Below, piece after piece: positions 6,492-13,272 of a DNA stretch of 27,002 nt. The stretch is taken from assembly GCA_964428355.1 (NCBI GenBank), contig CAYRYU010000099.1, positions 1-27,002 on the forward strand, in the 5' to 3' direction. This stretch comes from CAYRYU01 sp964428355. GTDB lineage: Bacteria > Muiribacteriota > Ozemobacteria > Ozemobacterales > Ozemobacteraceae. How positions within the stretch are numbered: the stretch's first letter is position 1; each line of letters opens with the position of its first letter. The notes under the pieces were generated by a model. The model was not told the DNA's origin. It did not search any database and was given only the letters and a program-made list of their open reading frames with translations. The position numbers and the translations under genes were made by a program.

Positions 6492-8333
6492 TCAGCCGAA
6501 TTCGGAAGCTTTGGGAAGGGAAAACCAGAAAAGGCTCCCTTTTCCCGGTCCGCTCTCCACTCCGATCCGACCTCCATGGGCCTCGACGATCTCCTTCGCG
6601 ATAGAAAGACCCAGGCCCGAACCCGGCCCTGTGGTTCCGGGGACACGGAAAAACTTCTCGAACAGCTGTCCCAGGAATTCGGTTGGGATACCCGGGCCCT
6701 CGTCCCTTACCTCGAATCGGCAGGACTCAACCTCTTCGCGCAAATCCAGGTTGATCACCCCCCGGTCTGGAGAGTGCCGAACCGCATTGGAAACGAAGTT
6801 CCGGAAAACCAGGTGCAACTTTTCCGCGTCTCCTACCACCCGGCAGGCAGGGAGGGGCCTCTCGATCCGGAGAACCTTCCCCGATTCTGTGGCCAGGGGT
6901 TGAAGGACCGAATGCGCCTTCTCGACCAGTTCGCGTGCGCTCAGGGGCTTCATTTCCATCCGGACCCTTCCCGACTGGATCCGCGAGAGGTCGAGGAAGT
7001 CCTCCACCAGACCATGAAGCCTTTCGCAGTCCTCCCGCGCGGGGAAGAGGAGTTCCTCCTGCTTCGGCGAGAGGTCCCCCGCCACCTTTTCCAGGAGCAG
7101 GTGAATGGCCATTCGGAGCGAAGTCAGGGGGGTCCGGAACTCGTGGGCGACCGTGGAAACCAGGTCGTTCTTGAGCAGGTCGAATCTCCGCCACCGTGTG
7201 ATGTCCTGTAACACAACCGTCACTCCGAAGATCGTTTCGGAGATGCGGAAAGGGTAACCCCTGGGGAGGAAGAACTTTTCCGCACCCCCCGAAAGATGGG
7301 GAAACGCCTCGTCGAAGTTTTTTGGGATGTACGCCTCCCCACGAAGAACCTGCCGGAAAACCTTTGCCAGAATCTCTGGGAGCTTCCGGACCGGATCCGT
7401 CGTCGGAGGGTCGGAAGGGTCGATAGTCGAGAGTGGAACGATCTCAATTCCGAGGGAGTCCGCGGCCCCGTTCGAGTTGATAAGGTTTCCCAACGGGTCG
7501 AAGACGAAAACTGGGTCGGGGAGACTGTCGATCGCTGCCTGGGAGGCCTGCTGGGCCATGAGAAGCTCCCCCAACGAGCTGTTACGATACTCGCGGAGCT
7601 TTCCAGCCATCTGATTGAACTCTCCGGCCAGCTGAGCGATTTCATCCGAGCCCTCTATCCGGGCGGTGATGTCCAGGTCGCCTAGGCCCACCCGACGGAC
7701 CGCCTGGGCAAGGACCGAAAGGGGTCGGAGTATCCGCCTGGCCAGCAGGACGGAAAGGAGGATTCCGCAAACCGATGCCGCGATTATCACCAGAAGCATG
7801 AACCGGTTGACCTTCGCCGCTTCGGCTTTTGCATGATCGCTCTTCCTGACGATGGCGTCCTGGTTCATCTCCATGATCGTCCCCAGGATCTTCTTCAGGC
7901 TCAGGGTTTTCGAACGAACGCGGTTGAAATATTCGGAGGTTTCTTCCGCGGGTGATAGTTTCCGTAGACCCGAAACCAGCCCGAAAAACTCCTCCGATTC
8001 CCCCAAAAGGAGTTGAACCTGCTCTTGCTCCCCCGGTTCCGTGATGTTGTTCGCCTCGGTCTCAAGTTCCCGGCGAAACTCTGCCTGACCGTTATCGATA
8101 CTCGTTTCAGCGTCCCCCTTCCTTCCGCTCATCAGGAGGAAACCTGCTGAGTCCATCTTCTCGAGCGCTTCCAACATCCTCTGGACCGCGAGGAGGCTTT
8201 TGAAGTTGTCCCGGAGCATCGCCTGGGAACCTTCTCCGAGGCCGGAAACAGTGCGGATGGCAACCATTCCGATGAGAAGAAGGGCGATCCCCGTCGGGAC
8301 CATCGCCAGGAAGACCTTGAACTGGACTTTCAC
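6492..8333 (-). CDS. Membrane sensor histidine kinase (periplasmic sensor, HAMP, PAS, HisKA, HATPase_c)
   Basis: A 613-residue histidine kinase. TM1 at about 8-28, a helical periplasmic sensor of about 150 residues resembling four-helix-bundle sensors, TM2 at 178-198, HAMP at 199-251, PAS at about 262-378 and HisKA at 385-450 with the H-box VAHEFRTPLTSL (phospho-acceptor His397). The HATPase domain shows an N-box NFVSNAVRH (512-520), G1 DEGPGIP (544-550) and G2 GSGLGLSIAK (571-580). All catalytic motifs are intact. The start overlaps the end of the KdpD-like gene by 4 bp, so it is translationally coupled. It presumably supplies the kinase module that the neighbouring truncated KdpD lacks, and phosphorylates the receiver-TPR protein and/or the NtrC-type regulator, by inference from the neighbourhood. 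The trk operon starts 227 bp downstream under its own promoter. Confidence 0.92.
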   Translation of the reverse strand: MKVQFKVFLAMVPTGIALLLIGMVAIRTVSGLGEGSQAMLRDNFKSLLAVQRMLEALEKMDSAGFLLMSGRKGDAETSIDNGQAEFRRELETEANNITEPGEQEQVQLLLGESEEFFGLVSGLRKLSPAEETSEYFNRVRSKTLSLKKILGTIMEMNQDAIVRKSDHAKAEAAKVNRFMLLVIIAASVCGILLSVLLARRILRPLSVLAQAVRRVGLGDLDITARIEGSDEIAQLAGEFNQMAGKLREYRNSSLGELLMAQQASQAAIDSLPDPVFVFDPLGNLINSNGAADSLGIEIVPLSTIDPSDPPTTDPVRKLPEILAKVFRQVLRGEAYIPKNFDEAFPHLSGGAEKFFLPRGYPFRISETIFGVTVVLQDITRWRRFDLLKNDLVSTVAHEFRTPLTSLRMAIHLLLEKVAGDLSPKQEELLFPAREDCERLHGLVEDFLDLSRIQSGRVRMEMKPLSARELVEKAHSVLQPLATESGKVLRIERPLPACRVVGDAEKLHLVFRNFVSNAVRHSPDRGVINLDLREEVESCRFEVRDEGPGIPTEFLGQLFEKFFRVPGTTGPGSGLGLSIAKEIVEAHGGRIGVESGPGKGSLFWFSLPKASEFG

Positions 8334-9487
8334 CTTTCCGAAACCTCACTGTCGAAGGAGACGATGTGGACGTCGAATCCATCGGCTTCACGGATCAGGC
8401 GAAGGACGGGGGACCATCCGAAAATCTGTTTCCACCAGGGTTGGTGGGAGCGGCCGATGATGATGTGGCTGACCCCGTGGGATCTCGCGAAATTCAGGAT
8501 CTCATCCACCGGATCGGAACCCTTGATCCTGATGATTTCCGCCCCCAGCTCCCGTCCGGTTTCGAGCGTTTCCATGAGCCGTCGGTCGAGGTCAGGATCC
8601 CTCGATTCGCCGGCATCTCCGGGGGGTTCAACGGAGACAACGAACCAATGCGTGTCCAGCCGCCCAGCGAGACGGGAGCCACGGTGTAATAGCAGACGTG
8701 CCCGGGGTGATCCCGACGTGACGCAGACCATCACCCGGCTCTTCAACGGAACCGGGGACTTGACACCCTCCTGTGGGGACAACTTCCTCCGGTGTTTCCG
8801 GTCCAGGCTTTCGGCGATTTCACGGAGAGCGAGTTCCCGAAGCGAGGAAAGGGTTTCCGCCTTGAAAAGCGCTTCCCGGGCACCCGCGGGGCGTTCCCGG
8901 GGGGAGACCTTCCCTGCATGGAACCGTTCCAGGAGATCCTCGACCGGGATGTCGACGGCGACGATCTGATCCGCCTCTTTCAGGAGGGTGTCCGGGACAG
9001 AATCACGAACGGGAACATCCAGGATCCGCTCTATCGGCCCCGCAAGGCTCTCGAGGTTCTGGATATCGAAGGTGCAGAGGACCCCGATTCCCCTTCCGGT
9101 GAGGGAAAGAACATCCTGATATCTCTTGAGGTTTGTTGAACCGGGAAGATTGGTGTGGGCGATCTCGTCTATAAGAACGAATGTCGGACGCCTGGCCACC
9201 ACCGCCTCGAGGTCGAGCTCCTCGACAGAAAGGCCGTGGAACTCGGTGATCTTCCGTGGAACCTCTTCCAGGCCGGCTTTCAGCGCCGTAACTTCCGGCC
9301 GGTTATGGGTCTCCACGAAGCCTATGACGACAGTGGCCCCCCCCTTTTTCAGGTCCTGGGCTTCCTGGAGCATTCGGAAAGTCTTGCCCACCCCGGGGGC
9401 ATATCCGAGGAAGATTTTCAGCCGGCCCTTTCGGCCGATGGCGGGAACTTCAGGAACGGCCGCCGCCCCGGTCGTACCTTCTGTCAT
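8330..9487 (-). CDS. Truncated KdpD: KdpD sensor N-domain plus Usp domain, without kinase
   Basis: A 385-residue protein equal to the cytosolic N-terminal half of KdpD. The KdpD domain occupies about 20-232, with GRLKIFLGYAPGVGKTF (Walker A, 28-36), FVLIDEIAHTN (Walker B-like, 103-113) and the family-typical HTNLPGSTNLKRYQDV and TFDIQNLESL. A universal-stress (Usp) domain follows at about 250-377 (VMVCVTSGSPRARLLL ... IIIGRSHQPWW, FDVHIV). The four TM helices, GAF and HisKA/HATPase parts of full KdpD are absent. The next gene, overlapping by 4 bp, is a complete histidine kinase. No kdpABC is present, and the downstream transporter is Trk. In KdpD this half senses intracellular K+, ATP or c-di-AMP, so a cytosolic sensor acting on the kinase in trans is likely. 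The ATG at 9487 has GGGAGA upstream. A TTG at 9541, 5 nt after the previous stop, is the alternative (403 residues). Confidence 0.88.
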   Translation of the reverse strand: MTEGTTGAAAVPEVPAIGRKGRLKIFLGYAPGVGKTFRMLQEAQDLKKGGATVVIGFVETHNRPEVTALKAGLEEVPRKITEFHGLSVEELDLEAVVARRPTFVLIDEIAHTNLPGSTNLKRYQDVLSLTGRGIGVLCTFDIQNLESLAGPIERILDVPVRDSVPDTLLKEADQIVAVDIPVEDLLERFHAGKVSPRERPAGAREALFKAETLSSLRELALREIAESLDRKHRRKLSPQEGVKSPVPLKSRVMVCVTSGSPRARLLLHRGSRLAGRLDTHWFVVSVEPPGDAGESRDPDLDRRLMETLETGRELGAEIIRIKGSDPVDEILNFARSHGVSHIIIGRSHQPWWKQIFGWSPVLRLIREADGFDVHIVSFDSEVSER

Positions 9488-9546
9488 GGACGCTTTTCTC
9501 CCAGTGCCGTTGCCCCCCGGCTCTTCCGGGTGGTCATGCAACCATT

Positions 9547-10248
9547 CTACTTCTTTTTGGCCTGGGACGGGGACTTTTCCCCCGCGGTCGGTGAAACCGC
9601 TCCTCCGCCCATTGTCACTCGTTCGAGATTGACCCGGGCGGGTTGATATCCGGAGGAAAATGCAAGGGAGGCCCTGTAGAAACCCTGGGCTTCATCGATT
9701 TTTCCTTCGATTTCACTCAGAGCCCCGAGTAGGTTGAGCGTTTCGTGATCCGAGGGTTTCAGCGCGACCGCATTTTGCAGGCACTCCCGGGCTTCGGTGA
9801 ACCTCCGCTCCTGGACAAGCCATTTCCCGCGGGAAACGAAACCCGAGTGGTCTTTCGGAAGGGGGATCCGTTCGCTCTGCTGCCTTTCCAAAGCCTCTTT
9901 CACTACGTTGCGGACCTGGTCGGGGGTGAAAGGCTTCTGGAGAAAATCGACAGCTCCAAGTTTCAATGCCTTCACGGAGGTTTCGACGCTCCCGTATGCG
10001 GTGATGATGATGACCGGAAGGGAAGGGCAGTACCGACGGACCCGGCTCAGGACCTCCATCCCGTCGAGGATTGGCATCTTGAGGTCAAGGAGGGCGAGCC
10101 GGAACACCCCCAGTTTCAGTAGTTCGAGGCCTTCCTCCCCGTCGGATGCGGTTTCGGGGATCCAGTCTTCGATCCCTTCTAGAGCTATTCTAACGGTGTT
10201 CCTGATGTTGCGATCGTCGTCGATGATCAGGATTCTTTTTCCAGTCAT
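9547..10248 (-). CDS. Response regulator: receiver domain with C-terminal TPR domain
   Basis: A 233-residue protein with an N-terminal receiver (about 4-122) keeping all functional residues: acidic pocket DDD (10-12), phospho-acceptor Asp55 in LLDLKMP, Thr83 in IITAY and Lys105 in QKPFTP. The receiver closely resembles that of the NtrC-type neighbour (AYGSVETSVKALKLGA against AYATVETAVQALKLGA). Instead of an output domain there are two or more TPR-like helical pairs (about 137-210: SRGKWLVQERRFTEARECLQ, then a similar unit) and a Lys-rich tail. So it should act through protein-protein contact. The ATG at 10248 begins the typical RR strand (KRILIIDDD). The upstream ATG at 10299 lies inside the predicted sigma-54 promoter and is rejected. 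It is the first gene of the operon with the KdpD-like protein and the histidine kinase. Confidence 0.88.
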   Translation of the reverse strand: MTGKRILIIDDDRNIRNTVRIALEGIEDWIPETASDGEEGLELLKLGVFRLALLDLKMPILDGMEVLSRVRRYCPSLPVIIITAYGSVETSVKALKLGAVDFLQKPFTPDQVRNVVKEALERQQSERIPLPKDHSGFVSRGKWLVQERRFTEARECLQNAVALKPSDHETLNLLGALSEIEGKIDEAQGFYRASLAFSSGYQPARVNLERVTMGGGAVSPTAGEKSPSQAKKK

Positions 10249-10287
10249 ACTCTTTCCCGGTTCAAAGATTCGGTCTCCCTGGAAGCG

Positions 10288-10303
10288 AGCAAAATCCATG
10301 CCT
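10288..10303 (-). promoter_or_regulatory. Sigma-54 (-24/-12) promoter of the receiver-TPR/KdpD/kinase operon
   Basis: On the minus strand, AGGCATGGATTTTGCT has GG, exactly 10 nt, then GC, which matches the sigma-54 consensus as GGCATG-GATT-TTGCT. Transcription would start about 10277, some 30 nt before the ATG at 10248. Two tandem palindromic sites lie 115-175 bp upstream. The element differs from the trk promoter only in the N4 spacer. Confidence 0.75.
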
Positions 10304-10416
10304 GCCCGTTAGTGGGTTTCCCTCCATCCACCGGATGGCGAAACCATCATCAGTAGCTCATCTCCCTCCGCCCAGGGAATCCCCGTCTCTGAGCCTTTTT
10401 TGAGCAGAAACAGCAT

Positions 10417-10431
10417 ATTGCAAAATGCAAT
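10417..10431. promoter_or_regulatory. Palindromic activator site, promoter-proximal copy
   Basis: ATTGCAAAATGCAAT is a perfect 6-bp dyad with a 3-nt centre (ATTGCA-N3-TGCAAT). Its centre is about 145 bp upstream of the predicted sigma-54 transcription start and 31-32 bp (three helical turns) from the second copy, the usual geometry of paired NtrC-type dimers. Confidence 0.7.
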
Positions 10432-10448
10432 CCGTCTTGCCTTCTGTC

Positions 10449-10462
10449 ATGCAAAATGCAAT
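10449..10462. promoter_or_regulatory. Palindromic activator site, distal near-perfect copy
   Basis: ATGCAAAATGCAAT repeats the neighbouring site with one arm imperfect (CATGCA instead of ATTGCA). It lies 6 bp after the stop of the NtrC-type regulator gene (10468), so that gene is followed directly by its presumed target sites. Confidence 0.65.
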
Positions 10463-10467
10463 CAGCC

Positions 10468-11835
10468 TCAGAGGTTGAACTTTTTCCGCTTTCTCCAGAG
10501 AGTCGAGGCATCGATTCCAAGCACCGATGCGGCTTCATCGATGCTCGTCGTGCGCTTGAGAAGCATTTGGATGTGGACCTTCTCGATCTCTTCGAGGGAA
10601 TGCATCCCTCCAAGTCGGATGGAGCCGCCTTCCTTCTTGTGGAACCTGTCCGGAAAAGCCTCCGGTTCGATCCGCCCGGTAGGCCAGACTATGAGGGACC
10701 GCTCCATAACGTTCCGGAGCTCACGCACATTTCCAGGCCAGGAATACTCCAGCAAAAGGTCCCTGGCGCCGGGGGAGAGTTCCACGTTGGACCGTCCGAG
10801 CTGGCGGGCGAAGAAATCGAGGAAACCCATCGCAAGGGGTATGATGTCCTCGATGCGTTCGCGAAGCGGCGGAATCCGGACCTCCATCACGTTGACCCGG
10901 TAAAGGAGGTCCTCGCGGAACCTTCCCGCGCTGACTTCATCCTCGAGGTTCCGGTTGGAAGCGGCGATCAAGCGGACATCCACCCGGCGTGGCCGCGTTT
11001 CCCCAACCCGTTCGAACTGGCGTTCCTGAAGAAACCTCAGGAGCTTGACCTGTATCTCTGGGGGGATTTCCGCGATTTCATCCAGGAAAAGTGTGCCGCC
11101 GGAAGCCGTTTCGACCAGGCCCTCCTTGTCCCGGAGGGCTCCGGTGAATGAGCCTTTGGCGTGACCGAAAAGTTCGCTCGCGAGAAGCTCCCGCGAAAGG
11201 GTGGGGCAGGAGACCGTGCAGAACGGCCGGTCGGCTCTCTTGCTCCGGTTGTGGATCAAACGGGCGAAGACTCCCTTGCCGGTGCCGTTCTCGCCCCGCA
11301 GAAGGACGGAAGCATCGGTGGGGGCCACGCTATCGATCAGGGATGTCGCCTGGCGCATGGCGGCGGAATTCGTGACGAAGTTCGCTTCGGGAAGGGTTTC
11401 CTGAAGGCGGGATTCGAGCTGGTCGATCCGGCGGGAAAGATGGATCCGCTCGGCATGCCTTCCGACAACGACCCTGATCTGTTCGGGGGTGAATGGCTTG
11501 GGAAGATAATCCTGGGCTCCGAGCTTCAACGCCTGCACCGCGGTCTCCACGGTGGCGTAGGCCGTGATCACGATTACCGCGATCCGGGGATCCACCCCGA
11601 GGATTTTCGGGAGAAAGGTGAGGCCGCTTTCTCCATTCCCCAGGCTGAGATCCAGGAGAACGATGTCGAACGGCTCCTCCTCGAGTGCAGCCAGGGCTTC
11701 GCGCGAGCTCTCCACAGCGCGCACCGAATGTCCCCATCTTTCGAGGCAGATTCCGAGGGTGGCCCGGATGTTCTTTTCGTCGTCGACCACCAGGACCCGG
11801 ACTTTTGGTGCAGACGAGGGCTGTGGTGACTTCAT
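10468..11835 (-). CDS. NtrC-family sigma-54-dependent response regulator
   Basis: A 455-residue activator of complete NtrC architecture. The receiver (about 11-128) has DDE at 18-20, phospho-acceptor Asp62 in VLLDLSL, TAY at 91-93 and Lys113 in LPKPF. The sigma-54-interaction AAA+ domain (about 152-380) shows Walker A GENGTGKG (181-188), the sigma-54-contacting loop as GSFTGA (228-233, with Ser for the usual first Ala), Walker B TLFLDE (248-253), the arginine-containing stretch GRFREDLLYR and WPGNVREL. A C-terminal Fis-type HTH (about 415-452, DEAASVLGIDASTLWRKRKK) follows. The ATG at 11835 opens the usual short tail before the receiver; its Shine-Dalgarno is weak. Its target sites probably are the three ATTGCA-N3-TGCAAT palindromes of this window. 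Its partner kinase is likely the one at 6492-8333, or another not seen. Confidence 0.95.
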   Translation of the reverse strand: MKSPQPSSAPKVRVLVVDDEKNIRATLGICLERWGHSVRAVESSREALAALEEEPFDIVLLDLSLGNGESGLTFLPKILGVDPRIAVIVITAYATVETAVQALKLGAQDYLPKPFTPEQIRVVVGRHAERIHLSRRIDQLESRLQETLPEANFVTNSAAMRQATSLIDSVAPTDASVLLRGENGTGKGVFARLIHNRSKRADRPFCTVSCPTLSRELLASELFGHAKGSFTGALRDKEGLVETASGGTLFLDEIAEIPPEIQVKLLRFLQERQFERVGETRPRRVDVRLIAASNRNLEDEVSAGRFREDLLYRVNVMEVRIPPLRERIEDIIPLAMGFLDFFARQLGRSNVELSPGARDLLLEYSWPGNVRELRNVMERSLIVWPTGRIEPEAFPDRFHKKEGGSIRLGGMHSLEEIEKVHIQMLLKRTTSIDEAASVLGIDASTLWRKRKKFNL

Positions 11836-11883
11836 GTTCGCTTTGAGTTGGGGATTGATGAACCCATTGCCATATCGCACCGA

Positions 11884-11912
11884 ATGATAGGCCAAACCCT
11901 TATCGCCTGCAA
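11884..11912 (-). promoter_or_regulatory. Predicted sigma-70-type promoter of the NtrC-family regulator
   Basis: On the minus strand there is TTGCAG (11912-11907), a 17-nt spacer and TATCAT (11889-11884, five of six consensus bases). The start would be near 11877, 42 nt before the ATG. An inverted repeat TGCAAC-N11-GTTGCA (11908-11930) covers the -35 and could be an operator. Confidence 0.45.
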
Positions 11913-11930
11913 CTGTGATTTCCGGTTGCA
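11908..11930. repeat. Inverted repeat TGCAAC-N11-GTTGCA in the divergent hydF / regulator region
   Basis: Perfect 6-bp arms (11908-11913 and 11925-11930) separated by 11 nt, overlapping the -35 of the predicted regulator promoter and lying about 80-100 bp upstream of hydF. The 172-bp region 11836-12007 holds no other clear element. A -10-like CATAAT (11973-11978) could serve hydF but lacks a convincing -35. Confidence 0.4.
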
Positions 11931-12007
11931 CGCGATCGGGATTAACCCCTTCCTTGCAAGGGCAATTTCTGCCATAATGATCCCGATTGACCCATGAGGG
12001 AAACGAT

Positions 12008-13228
12008 ATGGATGCGACCCCACGCGGAATAAGGCCTCACATAGCGATTTTCGGCCGGCGAAACGTCGGCAAGTCGTCCCTGATCAATGCCCTTACGAAC
12101 CAGGAGATCGCCCTTGTCTCGGACGTCCCCGGAACGACAACCGATCCGGTTTTCAAGAATCTCGAGCTGCTTCCCTTCGGCCCGGTGGTTCTGATCGATA
12201 CCGCGGGGTTGGACGACGAGGGTGAGCTGGGTGAAAAGCGGGTCAAGGCTTCCCTGAACGTCCTGAAAAAGACCGACCTTGCGCTGGTGGTGCTCGAACC
12301 GTGCGAGTCCCTGGGCCCGTCTGAGGAGAAGCTCCTCCTGGCTCTCCGGGAAGCGAAAACGAAGTTCCTGGTGATCGTAAACAAGTGTGACACCGGGTCG
12401 ATCCCGGAAAGTCTGGGCCGAAGTCTCGATGAGATGGGGATCATATCGGTTCGCGTGAGCGCCAGGACCCGCGAGGGGATCGATTCCCTGAAGTCGGTCC
12501 ATATCCAGAAAAGCCTTGTGGATTTCGAGCTTGGTACTATTCTCGGAGATCTTGTCCGGCCGGGGGAAGTCGTCGTCCTGGTAACCCCGATCGACCTGGC
12601 AGCGCCCCGCGGAAGGTTGATCCTTCCACAGGTTCAGACGATCCGCGACCTGTTGGACTCGGATTGCATCGCCATGGTTTGCAAGGAACGGGAGCTCCGG
12701 GCGACGATCGAGGCCTTGCGCGTCCCCCCAGCGCTCGTGGTGACCGACTCCCAGGCTTTCCTGAAAGTGGCCGCCGACGTTCCCACGGGAGTGAAGTTCA
12801 CGAGCTTTTCGGTTCTCTTCGCGCGTTACAAGGGTGATCTGAACGCCTACGTCGACGGGATCCGTTCTCTTGCCAGGCTTCGGCCCGACGGGAAGATCCT
12901 CGTCGCGGAGTCCTGCACCCACCACCAGATGGCGGACGATATCGGGCGGGTGAAGATCCCGCGATGGATGCGGCAGAACTACGGCGGAGACCTGGAGTTC
13001 TATTTCTCGCAGGGCCCGCAACTTCCCGCTGACCTGAAGGAGTTCGATCTGGTCGTGCAGTGCGGAGGCTGCATGGTCAACCGGAAGGGGATCCTCGATC
13101 ACATCGCCGCCTGCAGATCGGCGGGGGTTCCCATAACCAACTACGGAATCCTTATCGCCCACCTGCACGGGGTCCTCGAAGACGCCCTGAAGCCCTTCGG
13201 CCTCCAGGTCCCGATCCCGGAAGGGTGA
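12008..13228 (+). CDS. hydF: [FeFe]-hydrogenase maturation GTPase HydF
   Basis: A 406-residue scaffold protein that assembles the 2Fe subcluster of the H-cluster and hands it to apo-hydrogenase. The G domain (about 11-170) shows GRRNVGKSS (16-24), PGTTTDP (41-47), DTAGLDD (64-70), NKCD (125-128) and SAR (151-153). A central dimerisation domain includes LVTPIDLAAPRGRLILPQVQ. The C-terminal [4Fe-4S] domain has Cys303 and His305 in ESCTHH, GRVKIPRW, then Cys352 and Cys355 in QCGGCM. The family motif is CxH...HCxxC; here the His before the second Cys is Gln351. The ATG at 12008 has GAGGG upstream. An in-frame TTG at 11987 is less likely. No hydE, hydG or hydrogenase gene is near, so they must lie elsewhere. 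Divergent from the NtrC-type regulator. Confidence 0.96.
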   Translation: MDATPRGIRPHIAIFGRRNVGKSSLINALTNQEIALVSDVPGTTTDPVFKNLELLPFGPVVLIDTAGLDDEGELGEKRVKASLNVLKKTDLALVVLEPCESLGPSEEKLLLALREAKTKFLVIVNKCDTGSIPESLGRSLDEMGIISVRVSARTREGIDSLKSVHIQKSLVDFELGTILGDLVRPGEVVVLVTPIDLAAPRGRLILPQVQTIRDLLDSDCIAMVCKERELRATIEALRVPPALVVTDSQAFLKVAADVPTGVKFTSFSVLFARYKGDLNAYVDGIRSLARLRPDGKILVAESCTHHQMADDIGRVKIPRWMRQNYGGDLEFYFSQGPQLPADLKEFDLVVQCGGCMVNRKGILDHIAACRSAGVPITNYGILIAHLHGVLEDALKPFGLQVPIPEG

Positions 13229-13252
13229 CGCGAAGGGTCCGGAACCAGCCCC

Positions 13253-13272
13253 AAAACTGCCTCGGGCAGTCA
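13253..13272 (-). terminator. Hairpin terminator at the end of the fabH-icmF-hydrolase operon
   Basis: On the minus strand, ACTGCC-CGA-GGCAGT forms a 6-bp stem with a 3-nt loop (13270-13256) followed by TTTT. The stem begins at the stop codon of the hydrolase gene. On the plus strand it is not followed by T residues but is preceded by AAAA, so it probably serves the minus-strand operon only. Confidence 0.5.

Noticed and set aside
10249..10299. N-terminal extension of the receiver-TPR protein to the ATG at 10299
   Set aside because: The 17 extra residues precede the canonical receiver start and the ATG lies within the sigma-54 promoter.
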